In this document: in pieces, positions 40,147-48,580 of the stretch
Position numbering within the stretch: position 1 is the stretch's first letter
How the letters are laid out: each line of letters begins with the position of its first letter
Program-made: the position numbers and the translations under genes
Notes under the pieces: generated by a model
The model's input: the letters and a program-made list of their open reading frames with translations, nothing else
What the model was told of the DNA's origin: nothing
Database searches by the model: none
Source of the DNA: DATBAK01 sp038240075
Lineage (GTDB): Bacteria; Actinomycetota; Acidimicrobiia; IMCC26256; PALSA-610
NCBI GenBank assembly: GCA_038240075.1
Contig: JBBSEC010000001.1
Span: forward strand, 62,001-126,000
Direction of reading: 5' to 3'
Length of the DNA: 64,000 bases

Positions 40147-41607
40147 GTGACGCCCTTCAGCGCGCAGTGGCGCACATTCGTGAGCCGGTTCGTGACGGCA
40201 CTTCTCATCGTGGCGGTCGTGACCGCCGGCGGCTTCGGGTACGCGTACTGGTTCGCGAACGACCAGATCGTGAACCACACGAGAAGCGTCGTGATCCCGA
40301 AGACCGTGCTGCCGCCGGTCGCGTCGACGCAGCCGGCCAACTACCTGATCGTCGGCTCCGACAGCCGCGCGTTCGTCAACGACCCGATCGCCGTACAGCA
40401 CTTCGGGGACCCGAAGTACCAGACCGGGCAGCGCTCCGACACGATCATGATCGCCCACGTCGACCCGAAGTCGCCGAGCAAGGGCTTCCTCGTGTCGATC
40501 CCGCGCGACCTGTGGGTCCCGATTCCCGGCCACGGCAGCCAGCGGATCAACACGGCTTACAACTTCGGTCCGACCACCTTGATCCAGACGATCGAGCAGA
40601 ACTTCCACGTCACGATCAACCACTACCTCGAGGTGGGGTTCGCGACCTTTGCGCAGATCGTCAACGCGATCGGCGCGGTGCACATCTTCTTCCCGACCGC
40701 GGCGTACGACAAGTACACCGGCCTCGACGTCCCCAACCCCGGTTGCGTCGCGCTCAACGGCCTCGAGGCGCTCGAGTACGTGCGCTCGCGCCACTACCAG
40801 TACCGGACGGCGGGTCAGGGCACCGACCCGAAGACGTGGACGCAGGAAGGCGACTCCGACTTCGGGCGCATCCGCCGCCAGCAGTACTTCATCCGCAGCC
40901 TCGCGCAGGAGGCGATCAGCAAGGGTGCACGCAATCCGTTCACCGCCAAGTCGTTGCTGACGAAGACCGTGCCCAACCTGGTGAAGGACAAGGGCATGAG
41001 CCTCTCCGACTTTCTCGCGCTCGTCCGTGCGTTCCGCAGCGTCGATCCGAGCAGCGTGCAGATGGTCACGGTGCCGACGACCGGCACCGTGATCGACGGC
41101 AACGACGTGCTGCTTCTCGACCAGGCCGGCGCGGAGCCGTACTTCCAGCAGCTGCGCTCGTTCACGACGACGCCGGCGAAGATTCCGAAGATCGCGCCGA
41201 GCGCCATTGCGGTGCAGGTCTTGAACGGGTCTGGAGTCAAGGGCGTCGCGGGCTCGACGAACACCGCGCTTACCGGCCTCGGGTTCGCGAGCGGCGGTGC
41301 GCCCGGTGACGCCGACCGTCACGACTACGCGCAGACTCAGATCCGCTACGCGCCGGGAGCGCTCGGCAAGGCGCAGGTCGTGGCCTCCTACCTCGGCGGC
41401 GTCGGCCAGCTCGTGGCCCTCACGAGCGCGGCCGGCAGCGCCGCGGTCGTGGTGGTCGTGGGCCAGGACTTCCAGGCGGTCGTGAAGCCGGGTACCAAGC
41501 CCGCGGCGGCCTCCACGAGCAGCACCGTGGCCGCCAACCCGGGCTCCACCCCCGGTGTGACGGTGCCCCAGACCAACAACGGGAAAGCAGAGGTCGGCTG
41601 CGGCTGA
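40147..41607 (+). CDS. LCP (LytR-CpsA-Psr) family glycopolymer ligase with LytR C-terminal domain
   Basis: 486 residues. One N-terminal transmembrane helix (about 13-33). The LCP domain has NYLIVGSDSRA, RSDTIMIAHVDPKSPSKGFLVSIPRDLWVPIPGHGSQRINTAYNFG and GLEALEYVRSRHY with the conserved Asp/Arg set, and GDSDFGRIRRQQYF. After about residue 350 a LytR_C domain begins (IAVQVLNGSGVKGVAGSTNTAL), ending in a Ser/Thr/Pro-rich tail. It likely attaches polysaccharide to peptidoglycan outside the membrane. GTG start; TAACAT lies 9 nt upstream. It sits beside wbbL-type genes, as the mycobacterial CpsA-like gene does. Confidence 0.92.
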   Translation: MTPFSAQWRTFVSRFVTALLIVAVVTAGGFGYAYWFANDQIVNHTRSVVIPKTVLPPVASTQPANYLIVGSDSRAFVNDPIAVQHFGDPKYQTGQRSDTIMIAHVDPKSPSKGFLVSIPRDLWVPIPGHGSQRINTAYNFGPTTLIQTIEQNFHVTINHYLEVGFATFAQIVNAIGAVHIFFPTAAYDKYTGLDVPNPGCVALNGLEALEYVRSRHYQYRTAGQGTDPKTWTQEGDSDFGRIRRQQYFIRSLAQEAISKGARNPFTAKSLLTKTVPNLVKDKGMSLSDFLALVRAFRSVDPSSVQMVTVPTTGTVIDGNDVLLLDQAGAEPYFQQLRSFTTTPAKIPKIAPSAIAVQVLNGSGVKGVAGSTNTALTGLGFASGGAPGDADRHDYAQTQIRYAPGALGKAQVVASYLGGVGQLVALTSAAGSAAVVVVVGQDFQAVVKPGTKPAAASTSSTVAANPGSTPGVTVPQTNNGKAEVGCG

Positions 41608-41630
41608 CCGCCCGGGCTCCGGGTGGCTTC

Positions 41631-41636
41631 TAGACT
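41631..41636 (+). promoter_or_regulatory. -10 hexamer TAGACT upstream of the ugd leader
   Basis: TAGACT ends 10 nt before an ATG at 41647 that opens a chain of two small overlapping reading frames leading into ugd. Confidence 0.4.
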
Positions 41637-41646
41637 CGATTCCACG

Positions 41647-41721
41647 ATGTCCAACCAGCCGTTGGTATTGCGTTTCGGCGCTCCGCTGCCGATGAACACG
41701 GGTATGGGAGCCGCCGGATGA
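41647..41721 (+). CDS. Putative 24-residue leader peptide
   Basis: ATG at 41647 encodes MSNQPLVLRFGAPLPMNTGM plus GAAG, ending in a TGA that overlaps the next ATG (ATGA at 41718-41721). It has no known homologue that I recognise. Support is positional only: a -10 immediately upstream and overlapping coupling downstream. Confidence 0.3.
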   Translation: MSNQPLVLRFGAPLPMNTGMGAAG

Positions 41722-41774
41722 GAAGTCAGGCGCAGACTGGAGGCGGGGGCATGCCGGAGGTCGGAGCCGCATGA
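41718..41774 (+). CDS. Putative 18-residue second leader peptide
   Basis: The frame MRSQAQTGGGGMPEVGAA starts on the ATG overlapping the previous stop and ends in a TGA overlapping the ugd ATG (ATGA at 41771-41774). It contains the ugd ribosome-binding region (GGAGG). Translation of this frame would couple to ugd. Positional support only. Confidence 0.3.
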   Translation: MRSQAQTGGGGMPEVGAA

Positions 41775-43063
41775 AGGTCGCCGTCATCGGCGCGGGGTAC
41801 GTCGGGCTGACGACCGCCGCGTGTCTCGCCTCGCTCGGCCACGACGTGGTCTGTGCCGACATCGACGCCGACCGCGTGTCGCGGCTGTCGGGCGGCGACA
41901 TCCCCATCCGTGAAGAGGGCCTGCCGCAGCTGGTGAACGCCGGCCTCGCCGCGGGCCGGCTGTCGTTCGTGCTCGGCGCCGCGAACGCCGTGCCGGGCGC
42001 CGAGCTTGTCTTCCTCTGCGTCGCGACGCCCCAGGGCGAAAATGGCGAGGCCGACCTCTCCTACGTCGAGATCGCCGCGCGTGAGATTGCACCGATCCTC
42101 GCGTCGGGCGCCGTCGTCGTGAACAAGTCGACGATGCCGGTCGGCTCGACGCGCCGCGTGCAGCAGATCCTCGGTGAGTCGGGCGCAGCGCTCGATCGGG
42201 TGACGGTCGCGTCGAATCCCGAGTTCCTCCGCGAAGGCGCGGCCGTTCGCGACTTCCTCAACCCCGACCGCATCGTCATCGGTTGCGACGATCCCGCGGC
42301 CGCGGTGCGCATCTCCGATCTGTATCGCGCGATCCGGGCTCCTGTCCTCGTCACCGACCCGGCGTCGGCCGAGATGATCAAGTACGCGTCGAACGCGTTC
42401 CTCGCGACGAAGATCTCGTTCATCAACGCGATCGCGAATCTGTGCGAAGCCGTCGACGCCGACGTGCGTGAAGTTGCGCTCGGAATGGGCTACGACAAGC
42501 GCATCGGGTTCGAGTTCCTGCACCCCGGCCCCGGCTACGGCGGATCGTGCTTCCCCAAGGACACCGCCGCCCTGCTCTACACCGCCGAGCAGGTTGGTTA
42601 CGACTTCGGTCTGCTCAACGGCGTGCAGGACGTCAACCGCGCGCAACACGAGCGCATGGTCGACAAGATCGTGCACGCCGCGGGCGGCGATGTCGACGGC
42701 CTGTGCATCGCGGTCTGGGGCCTCACCTTCAAGGCCGACACCGACGACCTGCGCGACTCGCCGGCGCTCGTGATCGCGGGCCGCCTGCTCGAGCTCGGCG
42801 CGAAGGTGCGCGGCTACGACCCCGCCATCGAGGCCGGCAGCAGCCGGATCTCGGCGCCGATCGAGGTGTGCGCCGATCCGTTCGAGGCGTGCGAGGGTGC
42901 CCACGTGCTTGCGGTGCTGACCGAGTGGGACGAGTTCCGCTGGCTCGACTTCGACCGGGTGCGCTCGACGATGGCGATCAGCGCGATCGTCGACGCGCGC
43001 AACCTGCTCGACCCCGCGTCGCTCCGCCGCCGCGGGTTCGTCTACACCGGGGTTGGGCGCTGA
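41771..43063 (+). CDS. ugd: UDP-glucose 6-dehydrogenase
   Basis: 430 residues. N-terminal NAD loop VIGAGYVGLTTAACLASLGHDVVCADID, VNKSTMPVGST, NPEFLREGAAVRDFLNPDRIVIG, the Lys in SAEMIKYASNAFLATKISFINAIANLCE and catalytic Cys260 in GPGYGGSCFPKDT. It oxidises UDP-glucose to UDP-glucuronate. The next gene, overlapping by 1 bp, decarboxylates that product. Start ATG with GGAGG-type ribosome-binding site. Confidence 0.94.
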   Translation: MKVAVIGAGYVGLTTAACLASLGHDVVCADIDADRVSRLSGGDIPIREEGLPQLVNAGLAAGRLSFVLGAANAVPGAELVFLCVATPQGENGEADLSYVEIAAREIAPILASGAVVVNKSTMPVGSTRRVQQILGESGAALDRVTVASNPEFLREGAAVRDFLNPDRIVIGCDDPAAAVRISDLYRAIRAPVLVTDPASAEMIKYASNAFLATKISFINAIANLCEAVDADVREVALGMGYDKRIGFEFLHPGPGYGGSCFPKDTAALLYTAEQVGYDFGLLNGVQDVNRAQHERMVDKIVHAAGGDVDGLCIAVWGLTFKADTDDLRDSPALVIAGRLLELGAKVRGYDPAIEAGSSRISAPIEVCADPFEACEGAHVLAVLTEWDEFRWLDFDRVRSTMAISAIVDARNLLDPASLRRRGFVYTGVGR

Positions 43064-44010
43064 TGTCGCGCGTCGTCGTCACCGGCGGTGCCGGCTTCCT
43101 TGGTTCGCACCTGTGCGAGGCACTCATCGCGCGCGGCGACGAGGTCGTCGCGCTCGACAGTCTCATCACCGGCCGGCGCGAGAACCTCGCGATGCTCGAC
43201 GGCGAACGTGGTTTCAGCCTCGTCGAGTGCGACGTCTCGGTCGAGATGCCGGTCACCGGTCACGTCGACGCGGTGATGCACTTCGCCAGCCCGGCCAGCC
43301 CGTTCGAATACCTCGCCTACCCGTTCGAGACCCTCGACGCGGGCTCGCTCGGAACGCGGCGCGGTCTCGAGCTCGCGCGCGCCAACGACGCCCGGTTCCT
43401 GCTGGCGTCGACGAGCGAGATCTACGGTGAGCCGCTCGAGCACCCGCAGCGCGAGACCTACTGGGGCAACGTCAACAGCATCGGCCCGCGCGCCGTGTAC
43501 GACGAGGCGAAGCGGTTTGCCGAGACGCTCACGATGACGTATCACCGCGAGCTCGGGGTCGACGTCGGCATCGTGCGCATCTTCAACACCTACGGCCCGC
43601 GCCTGCGCGCGGCCGACGGCCGCGTCGTCTCCAACTTCGTGGTGCAGGCCATGACCGGCGAGCCGCTCACCGTCTACGGCGAAGGCACGCAGACACGCTC
43701 GTACTGCTACGTCGACGACGAGGCGCGCGGCATCCTCGCGCTGCTCGATTCCGGGCTCGTCGGCCCCATCAACATCGGGAACCCCGGAGAGTTCACGGTG
43801 CTCGAGCTCGCGCACCTCGTACTCGACGTCACCGAGTCGAAGTCGGAGCTCGTGTTCCAACCGCTGCCGACCGACGACCCGACTCGCCGGTGCCCCGATA
43901 TCACGCTCGCACGCGAGCGGCTCGACTGGGAACCGACCGTAACGCTGCGGGACGGGCTCGAGCGGACCTTCGAGTGGTATCAGAAGGAACGCGCCCGCGA
44001 CGCGATATAA
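43063..44010 (+). CDS. uxs: UDP-glucuronate decarboxylase (UDP-xylose synthase)
   Basis: 315 residues, extended SDR. VVTGGAGFLGSHL, HFASPASPFEYLAYPFETLDAGSLGT, STSEIYGEPLEHPQRETYWGNVNSIGPRAVYDEAKRFAETL (Tyr-x3-Lys) and RIFNTYGPRLRAADGRVVSNFVVQAM are characteristic of UXS rather than simple epimerases. It converts UDP-glucuronate from ugd to UDP-xylose. Start TGATG overlap with ugd. Implies a xylose- or pentose-containing surface glycan. Confidence 0.9.
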   Translation: MSRVVVTGGAGFLGSHLCEALIARGDEVVALDSLITGRRENLAMLDGERGFSLVECDVSVEMPVTGHVDAVMHFASPASPFEYLAYPFETLDAGSLGTRRGLELARANDARFLLASTSEIYGEPLEHPQRETYWGNVNSIGPRAVYDEAKRFAETLTMTYHRELGVDVGIVRIFNTYGPRLRAADGRVVSNFVVQAMTGEPLTVYGEGTQTRSYCYVDDEARGILALLDSGLVGPINIGNPGEFTVLELAHLVLDVTESKSELVFQPLPTDDPTRRCPDITLARERLDWEPTVTLRDGLERTFEWYQKERARDAI

Positions 44011-44017
44011 ACACTGA

Positions 44018-44725
44018 ATGCACGAGCCCCCGGAGTTCAAGAAGCTCTCGGTGATCGTGCCGGTGCTGAACGAGCGCAACACCGTCGCGGAGATCTTGCG
44101 CCGCATGCGCGCGGTCGAGCTGCCCGCCGGCCTCGACCGGGAGATCATCGTCGTCGACGACGGCAGCACCGACGGCAGCGTCGACGTGCTCCGTCAGCTC
44201 AACGACAGCACCGTCAAGGTGATCACGCACCCGGCGAACCGCGGGAAGGGCGCCGCGGTCCGCACCGGTTTCTCGCACAGCACCGGCGATCTCATCCTGA
44301 TCCAGGACGCCGACCTCGAGTACGACCCGGAAGACTGGCCGAAGCTGCTCGCACCCGTGCTGCGCGGCAACGCGGTCGTCGTCTACGGCTCGCGCTTCAC
44401 GGGCGAGCGCCGCAACATGTTGTTCTTCCACTGGGTCGGCAACCGCTTCCTGTCGCTCGTCACCAACGTGCTCTACAACACCACGCTCTCCGACATGGAG
44501 ACGTGCTACAAGCTGATCGCGCGGTCGGTGCTGGAGCCGATCGAGCTCAAGGCCAACCGCTTCGACATCGAGCCGGAGATCACCGCCAAGATCTTGCGGA
44601 GCGGCGTCCGCATCTACGAGGTCCCGATCTCCTACGCCGGGCGTGAGTTCGACGAAGGCAAGAAGATCTCGTGGCGAGACGGCTTCGGGGCCTTGTGGAT
44701 GCTGATCAAGTGTCGTGTCGGCTGA
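44018..44725 (+). CDS. GT2 glycosyltransferase (polyprenyl-phosphate sugar synthase-like)
   Basis: 235 residues. LSVIVPVLNERNTVAEILRRM, IIVVDDGSTDGS, NRGKGAAVRTGF, LILIQDADLEYDPEDWP (DxD) and ETCYKLIARSVLEPIELKANRFDIEPEITAKI place it with DPM1/ArnC-type enzymes that load a sugar onto a polyprenyl phosphate. It has no membrane tail. The ATG lies 7 bp after uxs. The 3' end overlaps the wbbL-like gene by 11 bp. Confidence 0.87.
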   Translation: MHEPPEFKKLSVIVPVLNERNTVAEILRRMRAVELPAGLDREIIVVDDGSTDGSVDVLRQLNDSTVKVITHPANRGKGAAVRTGFSHSTGDLILIQDADLEYDPEDWPKLLAPVLRGNAVVVYGSRFTGERRNMLFFHWVGNRFLSLVTNVLYNTTLSDMETCYKLIARSVLEPIELKANRFDIEPEITAKILRSGVRIYEVPISYAGREFDEGKKISWRDGFGALWMLIKCRVG

Positions 44726-45629
44726 GTCGCCGGATCACGGCGACGCTTCTCGTCCCCGGTGGGCGGCGGTCGTCGTCAACTACAACTACGGCGATCTCCT
44801 GGCGCGCGGTGTGCGCTCCGTCCTCGACGAGACGAGTGCCGGGGCTCCCGACGTCGTGGTCGTCGACAACGGCTCCACTGACGGCAGTGCCGTAGCCCTC
44901 CGCGCGGCACTGCCCGCCGCGCGCACGCTCGACGCGCCCGGCAACGTGGGGTACGCGCGCGGTGCCAACCTCGGTATCGCCGCCACCGACGCGCCCGTTG
45001 TCGCCGTCCTCAACGGCGACGTCGAGCTGAAGCCCGGAGTCGCCGCCGCGATGCTCGCGGCCCTCGCCGCCGACGCGCGCCTCGGTGCGGTCGGACCAAA
45101 GATCCTCAACCCCGACGGCTCCGTGTATCCATCGGCGCGCTCCGACCCCGGTCTGTTCGTCGCGCTGGCGCACGCCGCACTCGGCCTCGTGTGGCGCACG
45201 AACCCGTGGACGCGGCGCTACCGCCAGCTCGACGTCGATCCCACGCGGCCGCGCGCGGTCGACTGGATCTCGGGCGCCGCGGTGTGGCTGCGCCGCGAGG
45301 CACTCGACGACGTCGGCGGCTGGGACGAGCGCTACTTCATGTACATGGAAGACGTCGACCTGTGCCTGCGCCTCCGGCGTGCGGGCTGGCGCGTGCAGTA
45401 CGAACCGTCGGGCGAGGTCGTGCATGCGCAGGGCGCGAGCACGTCGCAGCGGCCCTACCGCATGATCGTCGAGCACCACCGGTCGGTGTGGCGCTTCGCG
45501 GGCCGCCGCTACCGGGGATGGCGGCGGGTGCTGCTCGTGCCGCTCGCGCCGGTGCTCGCACTGCGCTGCCTCGCAGCGATGGCACAGCACGCGTGGGGGC
45601 GTTCAAGTGTGCCCAGGGTCACCGGCTAG
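44715..45629 (+). CDS. wbbL: WbbL-like GT2 rhamnosyltransferase
   Basis: 304 residues. AAVVVNYNYGDLL, VVVDNGSTDGSA, NVGYARGANLGI, VLNGDVELKPG, GPKILNPDGSVYPSARSDPGL, NPWTRRYRQ, DWISGAAVWLRREALDDVGGWDERYFMYMEDVDLCLRL and a C-terminal basic/hydrophobic segment follow mycobacterial WbbL closely, including DPDGSVYPSAR and DERYFMYMEDVDL. WbbL adds L-rhamnose to decaprenyl-PP-GlcNAc, the linker between peptidoglycan and the wall polysaccharide. GTG start inside the upstream gene. Confidence 0.85.
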   Translation: MSAESPDHGDASRPRWAAVVVNYNYGDLLARGVRSVLDETSAGAPDVVVVDNGSTDGSAVALRAALPAARTLDAPGNVGYARGANLGIAATDAPVVAVLNGDVELKPGVAAAMLAALAADARLGAVGPKILNPDGSVYPSARSDPGLFVALAHAALGLVWRTNPWTRRYRQLDVDPTRPRAVDWISGAAVWLRREALDDVGGWDERYFMYMEDVDLCLRLRRAGWRVQYEPSGEVVHAQGASTSQRPYRMIVEHHRSVWRFAGRRYRGWRRVLLVPLAPVLALRCLAAMAQHAWGRSSVPRVTG

Positions 45630-45632
45630 TCT
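45627..45632 (+). promoter_or_regulatory. -10 hexamer TAGTCT overlapping the wbbL stop
   Basis: The TAG stop of the wbbL-like gene forms the start of TAGTCT, which ends 8 nt before the ATG at 45641; no Shine-Dalgarno. Confidence 0.5.
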
Positions 45633-45640
45633 CGGCGCTT

Positions 45641-46468
45641 ATGGGCAAATCGTCCCGACAGAAGCGCAGAACCTTCCAGACACCGAAGCGTTCGCGCAAC
45701 GGCGCGAACCTCATCTGGTACGCGATGGCGGGGATCCTCGTCGTCGCCGGTGCGCTCGGCATCGCGGTCAGCCGTTCCAAGTCTGCCAACGGCAGCGCGC
45801 CGACGACGAAAGACCACTGGCACATCGCGCTCGGCGTCAACGACTGCGGAACCTGGGTCCCGAACTGGGCATGGCCGCCGGGCAACGTCACCAGCACGCA
45901 GTCGGCGGGTGCCGGCGCGCCGGCACGGTCGGGCACGGGCGGCCTCATCTACGCGCCGCTGCACAGCCACGACGACGGCCTCATCCACATCGAGCCCCTC
46001 ACCGACAGCGACGGTGGCAAGAACGCCAACCTCGGCGCCTACTTCAAGTACGGCGGCTGGAAGCTCAGCCAGACGTCGATCAAGTTCGTCAGCGTCGACG
46101 AGAAGAACGGCAACAAGTGCCAGGGGAAGCCGGGAGTGCTCCGCTGGTCGGTGAACGGGAAAGAGAAGCAGGGCGATCCGACGAAGTACAAGCTGAACGA
46201 CGCCGATGTCGTCGAGCTCGTCTTCACCACCGCGACCGCCAAGCTGCCTCCGACCACCGACGTCCCGTCGTTCACCGATCTGCAGCAGGTGCTCGGGAAC
46301 TCACCGACCGCAACCGCGACGCCGACCCCGTCGGCCACGAATCCGTCGACCGGCACGACCGCGCCGACGGGGAGCACCACCGCCACGACCGCTCCCACCG
46401 GCACCACCACCGCCGCGTCGACAACGTCTCCGACGACGGTGGGGAACACGACCACACCCACGTCATGA
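45641..46468 (+). CDS. Single-pass membrane protein with Thr/Pro-rich tail, unknown function
   Basis: 275 residues. Basic N-terminus (GKSSRQKRRTFQTPKRSRNG), transmembrane helix at about 24-43, then an outside domain containing DHWHIALGVNDCGTWVPNWAW, LHSHDDGLIHIEPLTDSDGGKNANLGAYFKYGGWKL and one cysteine pair. The last ~65 residues are Thr/Ser/Pro-rich and probably wall-spanning. The His-rich LHSHDDGLIHIEP patch could bind metal. No family recognised. The stop overlaps the next start (ATGA). Confidence 0.7.
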   Translation: MGKSSRQKRRTFQTPKRSRNGANLIWYAMAGILVVAGALGIAVSRSKSANGSAPTTKDHWHIALGVNDCGTWVPNWAWPPGNVTSTQSAGAGAPARSGTGGLIYAPLHSHDDGLIHIEPLTDSDGGKNANLGAYFKYGGWKLSQTSIKFVSVDEKNGNKCQGKPGVLRWSVNGKEKQGDPTKYKLNDADVVELVFTTATAKLPPTTDVPSFTDLQQVLGNSPTATATPTPSATNPSTGTTAPTGSTTATTAPTGTTTAASTTSPTTVGNTTTPTS

Positions 46469-47550
46469 AGGCGGTGGTCCTCGTAGGCGGCGAGGGCACC
46501 AGACTCCGTCCGCTCACGTACACGACGCCCAAGTCGCTGCTCGCGATCGCCAATCAGACGTTTCTCGAACGGCAGCTCGCGTGGCTCGAGCGCAACGGCG
46601 TCGACGAGGTCGTGCTCTCGCTCGGATATCTGCCCGATGCGTTCCCGGAGCACTTCCCGGGCGACCGCTGCGGCGGTGTCGCGCTCTCGTACGTGATCGA
46701 GCGCAAGCCGCTCGGAACGGCCGGCGGGATCCGCTACGCCGCGGAGGGCATCGAGGGTCGCTTCGTCGTGTGCAACGGCGACATCCTCACCGACCTCGAT
46801 CTCGCCTCGATGATCGGCTTCCACGAGGAGAGCGGCGCGCAGGCGACCATCGCGCTCACGCAGGTCGACGATCCCTCCGCGTTCGGCGTGGTGCCGACCC
46901 GCTCCAACGGCGAAGTCGTCGGCTTCATCGAGAAGCCACCGCGCGGTCTGGCTCCGACCAACTGGATCAACGCGGGGATCTACGTGATCGAATCGTCGCT
47001 GCTGGCGCGGATCCCGCCGCGCGTCAACGTGTCAATCGAGCGCGAGACGTTTCCGCGCATGGTCGAGACGCGCGGCTCGCTGTTCGCGTTCAAGGCCAGT
47101 GGGTACTGGCTCGACATGGGCACGCCGGCCAAGTTCCTGCAGGCGCACAGCGACGCGTTGGCCGGTCGGCTCGGTCCCGTGCCGGCTCCCGGCGCGGTCG
47201 AGGGCCCTCCGGGTGTGTGGTGCCAGGGTGAAGCCGACGTCGACCCCACGGTCGAGTTGCGCCCGCCGGTGCTGATCGGGGTGGGTGCCCGCATCGAAGC
47301 CGGCGCCACGATCGGGGCATCGGTGATCGGGCCCGGAGCGGTCGTCGGCGCCGGAGCCCGGGTCGAGCGGTCGGTGCTGCTGGCGGGGGCCCGGGTCTCC
47401 GACCGTGCCGTGGTCACCGATTCCGTGGTCGGTTCGGACGCGATCCTCAAGACCGAGGCCGCACTGACCGACCTGACCCTTGTGGGTGCGGGCACGAGCA
47501 TCGCAGCCGGGACCCGGATCTCCGGGGGCAGAGTTCCACCGGCGGAGTAG
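46465..47550 (+). CDS. Sugar-phosphate nucleotidyltransferase (mannose-1-phosphate guanylyltransferase-like)
   Basis: 361 residues. N-terminal GT-A domain VVLVGGEGTRLRPLTYTTPKSLLAI, CNGDILTDLDL, GFIEKPP, WINAGIYVIESS and GYWLDMGTPAKFLQAH; C-terminal left-handed beta-helix of hexapeptide repeats (IGVGARIEAGATIGASVIGPGAVVGAGARVERSVLLAGARV). This matches the actinobacterial GDP-mannose pyrophosphorylase found beside wbbL (Rv3264c). NTP and sugar are inferred from context only. Confidence 0.87.
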   Translation: MKAVVLVGGEGTRLRPLTYTTPKSLLAIANQTFLERQLAWLERNGVDEVVLSLGYLPDAFPEHFPGDRCGGVALSYVIERKPLGTAGGIRYAAEGIEGRFVVCNGDILTDLDLASMIGFHEESGAQATIALTQVDDPSAFGVVPTRSNGEVVGFIEKPPRGLAPTNWINAGIYVIESSLLARIPPRVNVSIERETFPRMVETRGSLFAFKASGYWLDMGTPAKFLQAHSDALAGRLGPVPAPGAVEGPPGVWCQGEADVDPTVELRPPVLIGVGARIEAGATIGASVIGPGAVVGAGARVERSVLLAGARVSDRAVVTDSVVGSDAILKTEAALTDLTLVGAGTSIAAGTRISGGRVPPAE

Positions 47551-47617
47551 GGCCGTCGGCCGAGTAACGCAGAATCGAACGGTCAGTCACCAAGGACGCA
47601 GACGAGAGGCATCGCCA

Positions 47618-48574
47618 ATGTCGAAGAAGGCGCTCGTCACGGGAGGAGCGGGCTTCATCGGCTCCACGCTCGTCGACCGGTTGCTGGCCGAAGACTGGTC
47701 GGTCACGGTCGTCGACGACCTCTCGACCGGCAGCCTCGGCAACCTTGCCGACGCGCGCAGCCTCGACGGCCACCGCTTCTCGTTCCACCGGTTCGACGTG
47801 CAGTCGCCGGGGCTGCGTGAGGTGCTCGGACGGGCGAAGCCCGATGTCGTGTTCCACCTCGCGGCCCAGATGGACGTGCGCGTCTCGGTCGTCAATCCGA
47901 TCCTCGACGCGAAGATCAATATCCTCGGCTCGCTCAACGTGCTCGAAGGTTGCGTCGACGCCGGTGTGAAGAAGGTCGTGTTCGCGTCGTCGGGCGGCAC
48001 CATCTACGGGATGCCCGACGAGATCCCGACCCGTGAGTCGGCGCCGCAGGTCCCCGAGTCCCCGTACGGCGTCGCGAAGAAGGCGGTCGGCGACTACCTG
48101 CACTTCTATCGCGAGGCGCACGGCCTGGAGTCGACGGCGCTCGCGCTCGCGAACGTCTACGGCCCCCGCCAGGATCCGCACGGTGAGGCCGGAGTTGTCG
48201 CGATCTTCGCGGGCAAGCTGTTGAACGGACAGACGCCGGTGATCTTCGGTGACGGTTCGCAGACGCGCGACTTCGTGTTCGTCGACGACATCGTCGACGC
48301 CTTCGTGCGCGCGTCGGAGCGCGGCGGAGGGTTGCTGCTCAACGTCGGCACCGGAGCCGAGACGAGCGTCGTCGAGCTGTACGAGGCGATGGCCCGGCTC
48401 GTTGCGCACAAGGGCGAGCCGCGCCACGAGCCCGCGCGGCTCGGTGAGCTCTCGCGCTCCGCGCTCGACCCCGGGCGCGCCGAGATCCATCTCGGCTGGA
48501 AGCCCTGGACGACGCTCGACGAGGGGCTCGCCCGTACCCTCACGCACTTCCAGGCGCTCGCCGCCAGCGCCTGA
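47618..48574 (+). CDS. NAD-dependent epimerase (GalE-like)
   Basis: 318 residues. LVTGGAGFIGSTLVDRLLAEDW, HLAAQMDVRVSV, SSGGTIYG, catalytic Tyr/Lys in SPYGVAKKAVGDYLHFYREAHGL and NVYGPRQDPHGEAGVVAIF match UDP-glucose 4-epimerases. ATG start about 9 nt after GAGAGG. It ends 6 bp before the convergent phosphatase-family gene. Likely supplies UDP-galactose or a related sugar to the envelope pathway, and could pair with galT at 20961. Confidence 0.87.
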   Translation: MSKKALVTGGAGFIGSTLVDRLLAEDWSVTVVDDLSTGSLGNLADARSLDGHRFSFHRFDVQSPGLREVLGRAKPDVVFHLAAQMDVRVSVVNPILDAKINILGSLNVLEGCVDAGVKKVVFASSGGTIYGMPDEIPTRESAPQVPESPYGVAKKAVGDYLHFYREAHGLESTALALANVYGPRQDPHGEAGVVAIFAGKLLNGQTPVIFGDGSQTRDFVFVDDIVDAFVRASERGGGLLLNVGTGAETSVVELYEAMARLVAHKGEPRHEPARLGELSRSALDPGRAEIHLGWKPWTTLDEGLARTLTHFQALAASA

Positions 48575-48580
48575 CCCGCG

